DNA of 64,000 nucleotides from Roseburia rectibacter (GTDB lineage Bacteria; Bacillota; Clostridia; Lachnospirales; Lachnospiraceae). The translations under genes and the position numbers were made by a program. This document shows, one piece after another, positions 21,759 to 31,041 of this stretch; position 1 is the stretch's first letter, and every line of letters starts with the position of its first letter. The notes under the pieces are model-generated. The model was not told the DNA's origin. It worked only from the letters and a program-made list of their open reading frames with translations, and made no database searches. The stretch is from positions 540,001 through 604,000 of the forward strand of contig NZ_CP092473.1 of the NCBI RefSeq assembly GCF_014287515.2. The letters run 5' to 3'.

Positions 21759-22505
21759 ATGGAACTAAGTTATAAGGAAATCAGGGCACAGATCTGTGAT
21801 GTATGCCATAAGATGTGGCAGCTGGGATGGGTTGCGTCAAATGATGGAAATGTGTCGGTAAAACTTTCGGATGGTACATTTTTGGCAACACCGACAGGCG
21901 TGTCAAAAAGTATGGTAACCCCGGAAATGATCGTGCATATAGATAAAACAGGGGAGATTATTGAAGCCATGGACGGTTATCGTCCGTCGTCTGAAATGAG
22001 GATGCATTTCAGATGCTATGAGGAACGTGAGGATGTTGGCGCAGTTTTGCATGCACATCCTCCGGTTGCGACAGGGTTTGCCGTGGCAGATATCCCTCTT
22101 GATGAATATTCCATGATTGAGACTGTGCTCGCACTTGGTTCGGTGCCAGTTGCGCCTTATGCGACACCTTCCACGGATGAAGTGCCGGATGCCATTACTC
22201 CGTATCTGCCAGAGCATGATGCGATCCTGCTGAAAAATCACGGAGCTGTGACGGTAGGTGCTGATGTCTATACGGCATACTATAGGATGGAAACATTAGA
22301 GCAGTTTGCAAAGATCACGCTGACGGCACATCTGCTTGGTGGTGCAGAAGAGATCGACCGGGAAAATATCGACAGACTTGTGGACCTTAGAAATAATTAT
22401 TATAAAATGAGTGGAAAACATCCGGGGTATAAGAAATATAGCAGGCATTTTGCTCCGCAAAACAAGGAGGAAAATACTCCCAAAAAGAAAGGAGGATTAA
22501 AATGA
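21759..22505 (+). CDS. Class II aldolase/adducin family protein
   Basis: 248 residues from the ATG at 21759, with GGTGTGGAG upstream; a TTG at 21738 is less likely. The fold is that of L-fuculose-1-phosphate aldolase and L-ribulose-5-phosphate 4-epimerase. NDGNVSVKLSDGTFLATPTGV is near residue 30, the zinc ligands HAHPP lie near 95, and KNHGAVTVG near 157 supplies a further His. The metal set is complete, so it is probably an active sugar-phosphate aldolase, but the substrate cannot be told. It overlaps the next gene (glycogen debranching) by 4 nt, so the two are translationally coupled, an odd pairing. Confidence 0.88.
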   Translation: MELSYKEIRAQICDVCHKMWQLGWVASNDGNVSVKLSDGTFLATPTGVSKSMVTPEMIVHIDKTGEIIEAMDGYRPSSEMRMHFRCYEEREDVGAVLHAHPPVATGFAVADIPLDEYSMIETVLALGSVPVAPYATPSTDEVPDAITPYLPEHDAILLKNHGAVTVGADVYTAYYRMETLEQFAKITLTAHLLGGAEEIDRENIDRLVDLRNNYYKMSGKHPGYKKYSRHFAPQNKEENTPKKKGGLK

Positions 22506-24616
22506 GTACAGGCAGACATAAACAGGAACGCGGCGTTGGGCTGCAGCCATTGGATGAGATCAATGGATATCAGGTACGTCCGGGTTTTTATAACAGGGAT
22601 GGTGCGACAGCAACCACAAGAGGTGTCAGCTTTACGATCCATTCCTTTGGTGCGACAGCATGTTATCTTCTGTTGTTCCAGCCGCAGGAAAAAGAGCCAT
22701 ATGTGACCCTAAAATATCCGGAGGCTTATCATATTGGAAACACATATTCCATGTTCGTTTTTGGATTGAAAATCGAAGAGTTTGAATATGCATTTCAGTT
22801 GGACGGACCTTATGATGAGAAAAAAGGTTTATTGTTCAATAAAGAAAACATTTTGCTTGATCCGTATGCGAGGGCGGTGACAGGACAGCGGAACTGGGGA
22901 GAGCGTCCGGAAGGCGGAGCAGATTTTATTTATCATGCCAGAGTTGTGGAAAATAACTTTGACTGGGGAGATATCCGCCCGACTGAGCATCCGTTTGAAG
23001 ATCTTGTCATCTACGAGATGCATGTAAGGGGATTTACAAAAGATGCATCGTCCGGTGTGACACCTGGAGCAGAAGGCACCTATGAGGGACTGCGGCAGAA
23101 AATCCCATATTTAAAAGATCTTGGGGTAAATGCAGTTGAACTGATGCCGATTTTTGAATTTGACGAGATGGAAAGCACCAGAGTAGTGGATGGAGAACGT
23201 CTGTATAATTACTGGGGGTACAATACTGTCTGCTTTTTTGCTCCGAATACCAGTTATACATCAGTTGTAGAGCATAATCATGAAGGTGATGAGTTAAAAG
23301 AACTGATCTATGAGTTAAAGGAAAACGGTATTGAGGTCATTTTGGATGTTGTGTTTAACCATACAGCGGAGGGAAATGAACAGGGACCGTGTTTTTCTTT
23401 TAAAGGAATTGATAATAATACTTATTATATTCTGACACCGGATGGCTACTATTATAATTTCAGCGGCTGCGGTAATGTCATGAACTGTAATCATCCGGCA
23501 GTAAGACGTTTTATCATTGACTGTCTGCGCTACTGGGTAACGGAGTATCGTGTGGATGGTTTCCGTTTTGATCTTGCATCTATTCTGACGCGTGATGAAA
23601 AAGGAGCACCGATGGCGGATCCACCATTACTCCAGGCTATCGCATGTGATGCGATCCTTGGAAAGGTTAAACTGATCGCAGAGGCATGGGATGCAGGCGG
23701 ACTTTATCAGGTTGGAAGTTTTCCGTCATGGAACCGTTGGGCAGAATGGAATGGAAGATACCGTGATGATATAAGACAGTTTTTAAAAGGCACGGATGGA
23801 ATGGCAGGAACAGCGATCACACGTATCACAGGCTCGAAAGACCTTTACCCGAAGCACCGTGGTGACAGTGCATCTGTCAATTTCATCACCTGTCATGATG
23901 GATTTACATTGTACGATCTATATGCCTATAATACAAAGCACAATGAAAAAAATGGCTGGAATAATTCTGACGGAGATAACAACGGAAATAGCTGGAACTG
24001 TGGAGCAGAGGGTGAGACGGATGATCCGCAGATCGAAGGCCTGCGCCTTAGAATGGTCAAAAATGCATTTGCGACACTGATGTGCAGCAGGGGACCTGCC
24101 ATGTTTTATGCTGGAGACGAATTTTGTAACACACAGTTTGGCAATAATAACGCTTATTGTCAGGATAATATCATATCCTGGCTTGACTGGAGCAGGTTGG
24201 AAAAATATCGGGAGATCCATGATTTTTTCCGTTATATGATCGCTTTTCGTAAAAAATATCCGGTTCTGCGCCGCTCGACAAAAAAAGCGCTTTGCGGACT
24301 CCCGGAGATCAGCATTCACAATGGTTTTCCATGGAATGGAGGAACTGATTTTACCAGCAAACTGATTGGTATTATGTATGCCGGCAGGGATGATGCAAAT
24401 ACCAGAGATGATATTATTTTCTATGGAATGAATGCGTACTGGGAAACGCTTGTCATGCAGCTTCCGGAATTACCGAATAATCTGCAGTGGAAAATTTGTG
24501 TCAATACGAATGTAGAGTATGAGGACGGAAAAGATGTAGAATCACAGACGGAATTTTATTATAAAAAATCGTTAAAAATCCCGCCGAGAAGTGTGGTTAT
24601 TTTAGTGGCAGAATAG
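22502..24616 (+). CDS. glgX: Glycogen debranching enzyme, GlgX/isoamylase type (GH13)
   Basis: 704 residues. An N-terminal carbohydrate-binding beta domain (about 25-160) comes before a GH13 barrel. Catalytic regions: DVVFNHTAEG near 282, VDGFRFDLAS near 350 (nucleophile Asp), LIAEAWDAGG near 394 (acid Glu) and FITCHDGFTLYDL near 463. The C-terminal domain ends IPPRSVVILVAE. It cleaves alpha-1,6 branches of glycogen or limit dextrin. It starts at an ATGA overlap with the aldolase stop, with GGAGG upstream inside that gene, and ends before a bidirectional terminator. No other glycogen genes are nearby, so pullulan- or starch-derived substrates are also possible. Confidence 0.93.
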   Translation: MSTGRHKQERGVGLQPLDEINGYQVRPGFYNRDGATATTRGVSFTIHSFGATACYLLLFQPQEKEPYVTLKYPEAYHIGNTYSMFVFGLKIEEFEYAFQLDGPYDEKKGLLFNKENILLDPYARAVTGQRNWGERPEGGADFIYHARVVENNFDWGDIRPTEHPFEDLVIYEMHVRGFTKDASSGVTPGAEGTYEGLRQKIPYLKDLGVNAVELMPIFEFDEMESTRVVDGERLYNYWGYNTVCFFAPNTSYTSVVEHNHEGDELKELIYELKENGIEVILDVVFNHTAEGNEQGPCFSFKGIDNNTYYILTPDGYYYNFSGCGNVMNCNHPAVRRFIIDCLRYWVTEYRVDGFRFDLASILTRDEKGAPMADPPLLQAIACDAILGKVKLIAEAWDAGGLYQVGSFPSWNRWAEWNGRYRDDIRQFLKGTDGMAGTAITRITGSKDLYPKHRGDSASVNFITCHDGFTLYDLYAYNTKHNEKNGWNNSDGDNNGNSWNCGAEGETDDPQIEGLRLRMVKNAFATLMCSRGPAMFYAGDEFCNTQFGNNNAYCQDNIISWLDWSRLEKYREIHDFFRYMIAFRKKYPVLRRSTKKALCGLPEISIHNGFPWNGGTDFTSKLIGIMYAGRDDANTRDDIIFYGMNAYWETLVMQLPELPNNLQWKICVNTNVEYEDGKDVESQTEFYYKKSLKIPPRSVVILVAE

Positions 24617-24624
24617 ATATATAA

Positions 24625-24672
24625 CAAAATCAGCCAGTGACATGCGATCGTGCATGAAACTGGCTGATTTTG
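24625..24672. terminator. Shared terminator between glgX and SDR gene
   Basis: Perfect 14-bp stem, 24625-24638 and 24659-24672 (CAAAATCAGCCAGT and complement). A- and T-rich ends make it work on both strands for the convergent genes. Confidence 0.9.
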
Positions 24673-24681
24673 CAGAAACAT

Positions 24682-25413
24682 CTATAGCCAGCCGCCATCA
24701 AGTGTGATGATCTGTCCAGTCAGATAGTCATTTCCATTAGCAAGCTGCACGGCAAGATGTGCAACTTCTTCCGGTGTTCCAAATCTTCCGGCAGGAATCT
24801 CATCGGCAAGTTCTTTACGTTCTTCTTCAGAAAAGCAGGCATTCATCTGTGTATCGATCACACCACATGCGATCGCATTGACCTGGATATTACTCGGAGC
24901 AAGTTCCTTTGCAAGTGCTTTTGTAAAAGAATTGATTCCGCCTTTGCATGCGGAGTATGCAACCTCGCAGGAGGCGCCGGCGATGCCCCAGACGGAAGAA
25001 ATATTGATGATCTTACCTTTTTTTTCATGCACCATATGCGGGATGGCGAGCCGGCTGGTAGAAAAAACAGAGGTAAGATTTGTGGAAACGATATGATTCC
25101 AGTCATCAATTGACATATCTGTCAGCAGACCTATATAGGAAATTCCAGCATTATTGATCAGGATATCTATGCCACCAAAATGCTCTGTGATCTGGGTAAA
25201 TAATTGCTCGACATATTCAAAGGAGGAAATATCGCCGATACTGGCGAGTACCTCGGTATGATAAGTATCTTCCAGTTCTGTTTTTAAACTCATAAGTTCC
25301 TGTGTGGATTTCGAACAGGTAATGATCAGGCGGTCGCCTTCTGCTGCAAATGCAGTTGCGATCGCGCGTCCGATCCCGCGGGAAGCTCCGGTGACTAATA
25401 CAGTTCTATTCAT
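24682..25413 (-). CDS. SDR-family oxidoreductase (FabG-like)
   Basis: 243 residues from the ATG at 25413, six bases after GGAG; an ATG twelve bases earlier overlaps that site. Classical short-chain dehydrogenase: TGASRGIGRA (NAD(P) site, residues 7-16), NNAG near 86, catalytic Ser in NISSVWG near 136, YSACKGG near 151 (Tyr and Lys), and a C-terminal LDGGWL. Members include 3-oxoacyl-ACP reductase FabG and the EF-P 5-aminopentanone reductase YmfI; the sequence fits either. It stands alone, and neither fatty acid genes nor efp are nearby. Confidence 0.88.
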   Translation of the reverse strand: MNRTVLVTGASRGIGRAIATAFAAEGDRLIITCSKSTQELMSLKTELEDTYHTEVLASIGDISSFEYVEQLFTQITEHFGGIDILINNAGISYIGLLTDMSIDDWNHIVSTNLTSVFSTSRLAIPHMVHEKKGKIINISSVWGIAGASCEVAYSACKGGINSFTKALAKELAPSNIQVNAIACGVIDTQMNACFSEEERKELADEIPAGRFGTPEEVAHLAVQLANGNDYLTGQIITLDGGWL

Positions 25414-25490
25414 AAAAATCTCCATTTCTTAATAATTTGTTGTTTTAGTATATTGTGTGTAAAATCAGCACATGATCCAATTCGTTGTCC

Positions 25491-25513
25491 GTCAATCATG
25501 CAAGCATGTTGAC
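25491..25513. promoter_or_regulatory. Inverted repeat upstream of SDR gene
   Basis: GTCAATCATGC / GCATGTTGAC around AA, with one bulged base. It sits 80 bp before the SDR start, between that gene and tRNA-Pro. Its core CATGCAAGCATGT is identical to the loop of the hairpin at 3132-3144. It may be an operator or part of a leader hairpin. Confidence 0.4.
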
Positions 25514-25659
25514 TCTCTTGCGCTCATTGTATCATGAAAAAAATCAGAAGACAATTTTTGAAAAATGATGAAATTTAAATAAAAAAGTAAAAATTAGGTA
25601 TGGACATTTTCAGAAAGATGTGATAATATAATCAAGCACGATTCAAGACAACTTGATTA

Positions 25660-25733
25660 CGGCGCGTGGCTCAGCTTGGTAGAGCGCTGCGTTCGGGACG
25701 CAGAGGTCGCAGGTTCGAATCCTGTCGCGCCGA
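25660..25733 (+). tRNA. tRNA-Pro (CGG)
   Basis: Acceptor CGGCGCG pairs with CGCGCCG. Anticodon stem CTGCG/CGCAG encloses TTCGGGA, anticodon CGG. T-loop GGTTCGAATCC, discriminator A at 25733. A TATAAT at 25627-25632 may be its -10 box. Confidence 0.96.
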
Positions 25734-25773
25734 CTATATGAAACCTTTGAGAATAAAGGGAGAATGAAAAAGG

Positions 25774-25800
25774 ACTTTCCAAGATGGAAAGTTTTTTTTT
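25774..25800 (+). terminator. tRNA-Pro terminator
   Basis: Stem ACTTTCCA / TGGAAAGT (25774-25781 and 25785-25792), followed by T8. Confidence 0.93.
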
Positions 25801-25851
25801 GTGGTCTGACTAACAATGCTATTAAAAATGATTCCCTATTTTCTGAATATG

Positions 25852-25860
25852 TGATATAAT
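25852..25860 (+). promoter_or_regulatory. Extended -10 promoter of chemotaxis receptor
   Basis: TGATATAAT gives a TG-extended TATAAT at 25855-25860, with no good -35 box. The start codon is 51 bases downstream. Confidence 0.5.
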
Positions 25861-25910
25861 ACAAAAATGTAACCGTTTACATTGCAAAAAAAGAAGGGGG
25901 AATTTCACAA

Positions 25911-28028
25911 ATGAAGAAAAAAACAAGTCTTAGTGTAAAGCTGATCGCAGCTTTTATGGTTGCGATCCTTGGAAGTGTTTTGATCTGTGCACTTCTTACA
26001 CACAGTAAGGTAAAAAGCGTGTTAAACAGTAACATGCAGCTTACGAGCGAGCAGACATTAAGCAGTGCAATGACGAGTCTGCAGACATATGAGAAAACGA
26101 TCAGTCTGCCGGTCGATCTTCTGACTAGAAAAGACAGTATCAAACAGCTTTTGATCGAGCCGGAAAACTATGATAAATATATCGACAATGTAAATGACGA
26201 ACTGGTTGCAGCCTGTAAAGTCGTGAATGGATCTGTGCGTGCATATTATGCTTTAAATGACGGCAGAACGATCACCGGATGGGTAAAATATGAAGCTGAC
26301 GGTTCAAAGACAGCGATGAATACAGTAGAAAATAAGGATCTTTCCGGAAAAGAATGGTACACTGCATGTCAGGGAAGAAAGGCAAAAGTAAATTCTATTT
26401 TCAGTTATATTACAGCACCTTATACAGATGAGGAGACCGGAGAACAGATTATCACAGTCTGTCAGGAAGTAAAATACAAAGATGTTGTCCAGGGTGTTGT
26501 TGCCATGGATATCGAGGCATCTGCACTGGCAGATTATGTGGAAAACATCAGGCTTTTAAATACAGGATTTGTCATGCTGGTAGATGAACAGGGAAATATC
26601 ATGGTTGACAGCGAAAGCAATACTTTTGCAGATGGTACAGTTGCAGACCTTGAATTTTTCGCTCCTTTGACAGAAGAATTAGATAATCTTGAAGAACAGA
26701 AAGCACAGCTGGAGGAAAGTGAAGATCCTGCAGCAGATGATATTGTATTACAGGCATCCTATAATATGCGTGCCGAAGGAAGAAACTGCGCGATCACAGC
26801 GATGACAGACCGCGTGACCGGATGGAGAATGATAGGATGCATCAGTGATCAGGAAAATCAGAAAAATCTCATCAATATTAATATTGGAACACTTGCAGCG
26901 GGAATGATCGGACTGGTATTTGGCTGTGTGATCGCAGTTGTGACAGCATTCAGTTTTAACCGTGAGATCAAAAAACTTCAGAATGCGACACATCGTGTTG
27001 CAGGCGGTGATTTCTCCGAAAAGATCAAAGTTACCAGAAGCGATGAATTTGGTGTACTTGAGACAAACTTTAACGGTATGATGGATGATGTGTCCGGACT
27101 GATTCATGCAGTTGAGGATAAGTCGAATCATATTCTTGAAGTTGCAGGTGGTATCTCTGAGGTCGCAGGCAATACGAAAACGACGATCGAACAGGTAACA
27201 CAGGCAATTGACAGTGTTGCGCAGGGGGCAGTAAAACAGGCAGAAAGCACACAGGAAGCCAATACCCAGGTGGAGCATTTGAAGAATAGCTTAGATGAGA
27301 CCAAAGAATATGTTTCCGGCATGAATGGCATGACGGAGAAGGCAAATGAGGTCAGCACCGAGGGAATTGAAAGCGTAAAAGACCTGATTGAAAAATCCGG
27401 AAAAACAGCCGAAAAATCCAAAGTTTCGTTAGAGGTCATGAACGAGATGGTCGAGAGTATTGATAAAATTTTCTATATATCAGATACGATCGCAGATATC
27501 ACTTCCCAGACGAATCTGTTATCATTAAATGCAAGTATTGAGGCAGCAAGAGCCGGAGAGATGGGAAAAGGTTTTGCAGTTGTTGCAGATGAGATCCGTA
27601 AACTGGCAGATGAGTCGAAAGAGTCAACGGATGAGATCAAAAAGATCATCACGGAGATCACAGAGAAATCAAAACTGGTTGAGGCAACCATGCAGGAGAA
27701 TGAGGTACTGCAGAGTGAGCAGCAGGAAGCAATCAACCGTACGGAAGAGATCTTTGGTGAGATTATGAAACAGATCGAAATGTTAGGATCTGGCATGGAA
27801 CGAATCAATACATTAAATGAAAATATGTCTGCCAATAAAGATCTTGTTGTGGATAAGATGGGAACGATCGCATCGGTATCCGAGCAGTCAGCAGCGGCAA
27901 CCGAAGAGGTTAATGCTTCCACGGAGCAGGTTAATGTTACAATGGCAGAGATCAGTGAACATACCGGCACACTACAGGCAATTGCCAAAGATCTGATGGA
28001 GACGATTAATCGATTCAAACTCTCTTAA
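25911..28028 (+). CDS. Methyl-accepting chemotaxis protein with Cache-type sensor
   Basis: 705-residue receptor. Membrane helix about 10-30, extracellular Cache-like ligand domain about 35-320 ([39 protein letters not shown]), second helix about 324-348, HAMP about 350-402 ([20 protein letters not shown]), then the coiled-coil signalling domain. The kinase-control tip [19 protein letters not shown] (from about residue 533) is canonical and is followed by [16 protein letters not shown]. Likely ligands are small molecules such as amino or organic acids, but the sequence does not say which. The ATG follows AAGGGGG. It is the only chemotaxis gene here. Confidence 0.95.
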   Translation: MKKKTSLSVKLIAAFMVAILGSVLICALLTHSKVKSVLNSNMQLTSEQTLSSAMTSLQTYEKTISLPVDLLTRKDSIKQLLIEPENYDKYIDNVNDELVAACKVVNGSVRAYYALNDGRTITGWVKYEADGSKTAMNTVENKDLSGKEWYTACQGRKAKVNSIFSYITAPYTDEETGEQIITVCQEVKYKDVVQGVVAMDIEASALADYVENIRLLNTGFVMLVDEQGNIMVDSESNTFADGTVADLEFFAPLTEELDNLEEQKAQLEESEDPAADDIVLQASYNMRAEGRNCAITAMTDRVTGWRMIGCISDQENQKNLININIGTLAAGMIGLVFGCVIAVVTAFSFNREIKKLQNATHRVAGGDFSEKIKVTRSDEFGVLETNFNGMMDDVSGLIHAVEDKSNHILEVAGGISEVAGNTKTTIEQVTQAIDSVAQGAVKQAESTQEANTQVEHLKNSLDETKEYVSGMNGMTEKANEVSTEGIESVKDLIEKSGKTAEKSKVSLEVMNEMVESIDKIFYISDTIADITSQTNLLSLNASIEAARAGEMGKGFAVVADEIRKLADESKESTDEIKKIITEITEKSKLVEATMQENEVLQSEQQEAINRTEEIFGEIMKQIEMLGSGMERINTLNENMSANKDLVVDKMGTIASVSEQSAAATEEVNASTEQVNVTMAEISEHTGTLQAIAKDLMETINRFKLS

Positions 28029-28160
28029 GTCATGTAAAATGACTTGCAAAACACATTCTATACAGGTATAATTCATGACAATGGGGTTGCATCAAAGCGT
28101 GCAATCTATTGCATTTGAGAATTGAAAAACAAACCGGATGGGATGAAGCAGGAGGAAGAG

Positions 28161-28859
28161 ATGGGAAGAGACGTTATTATTGCGTGTGATTTTAACAGCA
28201 AAGAAGAAGTGATCAGTTTTCTTGGAAAATTTAAAGAGGAAAAACCTTTTGTAAAGATTGGTATGGAGTTATTTTACGCAGAGGGACCGGAGATTGTCCG
28301 TACAATCAAACAGATGGGGCACAAGATTTTTCTTGACCTGAAATTACATGATATTCCAAATACCGTAAAAAAAGCAATGTCTGTATTATCGGGACTGGAT
28401 GTAGACATGTGTAATGTACATGCGGCAGGCACTAAAGCGATGATGCAGGCTGCTATCGAGGGACTTACGAGAGAGGATGGAACGAGACCACTTCTGATCG
28501 CAGTCACACAGCTTACTTCCACCAGTGAAGAGGTAATGCAGCAGGAACTGTGGATCGAAAAACCGATCGACCAGACGGTTATGCATTATGCAAAAAATAC
28601 AATGGAAGCAGGATTAGACGGTGTGGTATGTTCTCCATTGGAAGCCGGAAAAGTACATGAAGTATGTGGAGACAAATTCCTTACCATCACACCGGGAGTA
28701 CGTTTTGCGGACGGCGATGTCGGTGATCAGAAGCGTGTGACAACGCCGGCGAAAGCAAAAGAGCTTGGATCTGACTATATCGTAGTCGGAAGACCGATCA
28801 CACAGGCAGATGATCCGGTAGCTGCATACCGCAGATGTGTAGAAGAATTTGTAGGCTAG
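28161..28859 (+). CDS. pyrF: Orotidine 5'-phosphate decarboxylase
   Basis: 232 residues, the normal length for the short bacterial type. It converts OMP to UMP in pyrimidine synthesis. The substrate and catalytic residues are visible: [12 protein letters not shown] (first Asp), KIGMELFY (Lys), [11 protein letters not shown] near residue 60 (catalytic Asp-x-Lys-x-x-Asp), and the phosphate-binding [12 protein letters not shown] near the end. The ATG at 28161 follows AGGAGGAAGAG; an in-frame ATG at 28122 lies upstream of that site. No other pyr genes are adjacent, and a terminator follows. Confidence 0.95.
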   Translation: MGRDVIIACDFNSKEEVISFLGKFKEEKPFVKIGMELFYAEGPEIVRTIKQMGHKIFLDLKLHDIPNTVKKAMSVLSGLDVDMCNVHAAGTKAMMQAAIEGLTREDGTRPLLIAVTQLTSTSEEVMQQELWIEKPIDQTVMHYAKNTMEAGLDGVVCSPLEAGKVHEVCGDKFLTITPGVRFADGDVGDQKRVTTPAKAKELGSDYIVVGRPITQADDPVAAYRRCVEEFVG

Positions 28860-28871
28860 ATGAAAAACAGG

Positions 28872-28905
28872 AAAAAGAGAAAGATGAACGGTCTTTCTCT
28901 TTTTT
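28872..28905 (+). terminator. pyrF terminator
   Basis: Stem AAAAAGAGAAAGA (28872-28884) / TCTTTCTCTTTTT (28892-28904), a perfect match that ends in T-rich sequence. Confidence 0.92.
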
Positions 28906-28942
28906 CGGTTAAAAGAGAGGATTGGAACAGATAGGGGATTTC

Positions 28943-29671
28943 ATGGAAAGAAAAGGACTCAGTGGAAGTGCATTAAAGATGATCGCGATCGCCACAATGC
29001 TTATTGACCATATTGCAGCGACTGTGATCATTCGTGTATTAAAATTCGGAGGCTATAATGACAGCCTGTATCAGTTATACCGTGTGATGCGGAATATCGG
29101 AAGAATTGCGTTCCCGATTTTCTGCTTCCTTCTGGTGGAAGGATTTATGCACACGAGAGACCGGGAAAAATATGCGTTGCGTCTAGGGTGTTTTGCTGCA
29201 ATATCCGAGATACCATTTGATCTTGCATTTAACGGAAAAATTTTAGAAGTCGGATATCAGAATGTGTTTTTTACATTGCTGCTTGGTCTGCTTACCATGA
29301 TGGCATATGATTCTGTGATGAAACAGAGCCGTTTTAGCGTCTGGAAAAGGACAGGACTTTCCACACTTGCAATCCTCGTCGGGATGTTCGCAGCAGAGTT
29401 TTTATCGACGGATTATGGTGCGCTTGGAGTGATTTGTATCATGGTGTTTTATCTGTTTCGAAGAAGCAGGATGCAGCAGGTCGTATTTGGATGTCTGGCG
29501 TTTGTCTGGTGGGAATGGGCGGCAGTATTTGCATTTATTCCGATCTATTTCTATAATGGAAAACGTGGTTTTGGCATGAAATATTTCTTTTACGCATTTT
29601 ATCCGGTACATCTGCTGATCTTGTATTTTATCGTATATAAAATGGGATATGGTGCTGTATCTGCAATCTGA
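28943..29671 (+). CDS. TraX-family membrane protein
   Basis: 242 residues from the ATG at 28943, which follows AGGGGA; a TTG at 28922 is upstream of the ribosome site. About seven membrane helices. The pattern LKMIAIATMLIDHIAA at the N terminus, RNIGRIAFPIFCFLLVEGFMHT near residue 50, and QNVFFTLLLGLL near 107 match the TraX family, named for the F-pilin acetylase and now seen as a subgroup of membrane acyltransferases. No conjugation genes are nearby, so a cell-surface modification role is more likely than pilin acetylation. Two terminators follow. Confidence 0.88.
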   Translation: MERKGLSGSALKMIAIATMLIDHIAATVIIRVLKFGGYNDSLYQLYRVMRNIGRIAFPIFCFLLVEGFMHTRDREKYALRLGCFAAISEIPFDLAFNGKILEVGYQNVFFTLLLGLLTMMAYDSVMKQSRFSVWKRTGLSTLAILVGMFAAEFLSTDYGALGVICIMVFYLFRRSRMQQVVFGCLAFVWWEWAAVFAFIPIYFYNGKRGFGMKYFFYAFYPVHLLILYFIVYKMGYGAVSAI

Positions 29672-29702
29672 AAATTTTAATATAAGGATTCATAGAAAAG
29701 GA

Positions 29703-29741
29703 CTTTAGAAAACGGAGGGGATGTTTTCTAAAGCCCTCTTT
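29703..29741 (+). terminator. TraX terminator 1
   Basis: Perfect 11-bp stem CTTTAGAAAAC (29703-29713) / GTTTTCTAAAG (29723-29733), followed by CCCTCTTT. Confidence 0.8.
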
Positions 29742-29750
29742 ATATGTAAA

Positions 29751-29777
29751 CCTGCCGGAATATCTGGCAGGATTGTT
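29751..29777 (+). terminator. TraX terminator 2
   Basis: Stem CCTGCC / GGCAGG (29751-29756 and 29766-29771) with an inner GA/TC pair, then ATTGTTTTTT. It is a second hairpin in tandem with the first. Confidence 0.7.
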
Positions 29778-29946
29778 TTTTGACGGAACTGACAGAACCC
29801 CAACCCCCGAGTCGAAACTCAACAGCTCCTTTTGATGTTATTAATGGTACGGGATAATTGTGACCATTTCTTGACTGGAAAATGAAGGAAATCTTAAAAA
29901 CAGATAAGAAAATTATAAAGTCACATATGCGGGAGGGCAGAAATAG

Positions 29947-30091
29947 GGTATAATGTGCATAAGCAATGAGCAGTGCCAAACATGGAAATGACAAAAAAGA
30001 CTGCTTGCAGGCGCTTTTTTGTTATTTTTATGTTTGATAGGGCGAATGTCCGTCAGTCCGGAAAATCTCTGATTTTTCGGACGTGCACTGC
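29947..30091 (+). repeat. Three-way-junction repeat element, copy A
   Basis: The core is 29970-30091. A basal stem GCAGTGC (29970-29976) / GCACTGC (30085-30091) encloses hairpin A (29977-30036, ends CAAACAT/ATGTTTG, inner ACAAAAAAG/CTTTTTTGT, top CTGC/GCAG) and hairpin B (30056-30082, GTCCG/CGGAC with AAAATC/GATTTT). The 5' flank GGTATAATGTGC (29947-29958) is also conserved in the second copy and resembles a -10 box. Copy B lies inverted at 37883-38038 with near-identical sequence. The region from 29782 to 30213 holds no gene. Confidence 0.85.
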
Positions 30092-30213
30092 AGTTTGAAG
30101 TATTTATGATATAATAAGACTGCCGAGCGAAGCGAGTGTAGATCACGATCATGTGCTGCTTTTGCGCATGATATAATGTGCATAGAAGTAAACAGTATGG
30201 AGCAGAAAGATTT

Positions 30214-31041
30214 ATGAAAAAGTATCTTGATAATGTGCGGCGTATAGCGCCGTTAATTCATAATATAACAAACTATGTGACGGCAAATGATGTCGCAAAT
30301 GTTCTTTTGGCATGCGGAGCAAGTCCTATCATGGCAGACGAGGAAGCAGAGGCAGAGGAGATTACGGCACAATGCATGGGACTTAATTTAAACCTTGGTA
30401 CGCCAAATCAAAAGAAAATTCAGACTATGTTAAAAGCGGGGAAGATGGCAAACAAACGGAAGCATGTGGTGGTGTTAGACCCGGTTGGAGTGGGGGCAGG
30501 CAGTTTTCGCAGACAGGCAGCAGAACAACTGTTAAAAGAAATACATTTTGATGCAGTCCGTGGAAATATTTCTGAGATCAGGGTGCTGGCATCATTATGT
30601 GAATCAGAAGAAAATAGCGGAAAAGGCGTGGATGCAGACAATACAGACAGAGTGACAGAAGAAAATTTAGCACAGAATATCGCAGCGGCAAAGATGCTGT
30701 CACAACAGTTGAAAACGATCATTGTGATTACCGGAGCTATTGACCTTGTAACGGATGGCAGTAAATGTTATGTGATAAAAAACGGCAATCCACAGATGAG
30801 CCGGATCACCGGAGCCGGGTGCCAGCTTTCTGGTATTTTAACGGCTTTCCTTGCAGCAAATCCAGAGGATAAGTTACAGGCGGCAGCGGCAGCAGTGTGT
30901 ATGATGGGATATGCAGGGGAGCTTGCGGCGGAAAAAAGCGGGCAGTCAGGCAGTGGGACTTACCGTGTGAGCCTGATGGATGCAGTGTCATGTATGGATG
31001 GAGATATGTTAGAGAGAGGAGCACGTTATGAGATTCGATAA
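30214..31041 (+). CDS. thiM: Hydroxyethylthiazole kinase
   Basis: 275 residues. ThiM phosphorylates the thiazole moiety to salvage thiamine. Family blocks: PLIHNITNYVTANDVANVLLA near residue 10, GASPIMADE near 33, DPVGVGAG near 90, and the catalytic GAGCQLSG near 201. The start at 30214 is chosen because GGAG lies upstream; an in-frame GTG at 30178 adds 12 unconserved residues. It overlaps thiE by 14 nt. I see no TPP riboswitch upstream, so it may not be thiamine-repressed in the usual way. Confidence 0.94.
   Translation: MKKYLDNVRRIAPLIHNITNYVTANDVANVLLACGASPIMADEEAEAEEITAQCMGLNLNLGTPNQKKIQTMLKAGKMANKRKHVVVLDPVGVGAGSFRRQAAEQLLKEIHFDAVRGNISEIRVLASLCESEENSGKGVDADNTDRVTEENLAQNIAAAKMLSQQLKTIIVITGAIDLVTDGSKCYVIKNGNPQMSRITGAGCQLSGILTAFLAANPEDKLQAAAAAVCMMGYAGELAAEKSGQSGSGTYRVSLMDAVSCMDGDMLERGARYEIR

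Noticed and set aside
28943..29671. TraX as evidence of a conjugative element
   Set aside because: No relaxase, coupling protein or pilus genes are near; TraX homologues are common chromosomal genes in Clostridia.
30000..30213. TPP riboswitch before thiM
   Set aside because: I do not see the conserved CTGAGA and ACCTGA-type thi-box elements; the segment is occupied by the three-way-junction repeat.
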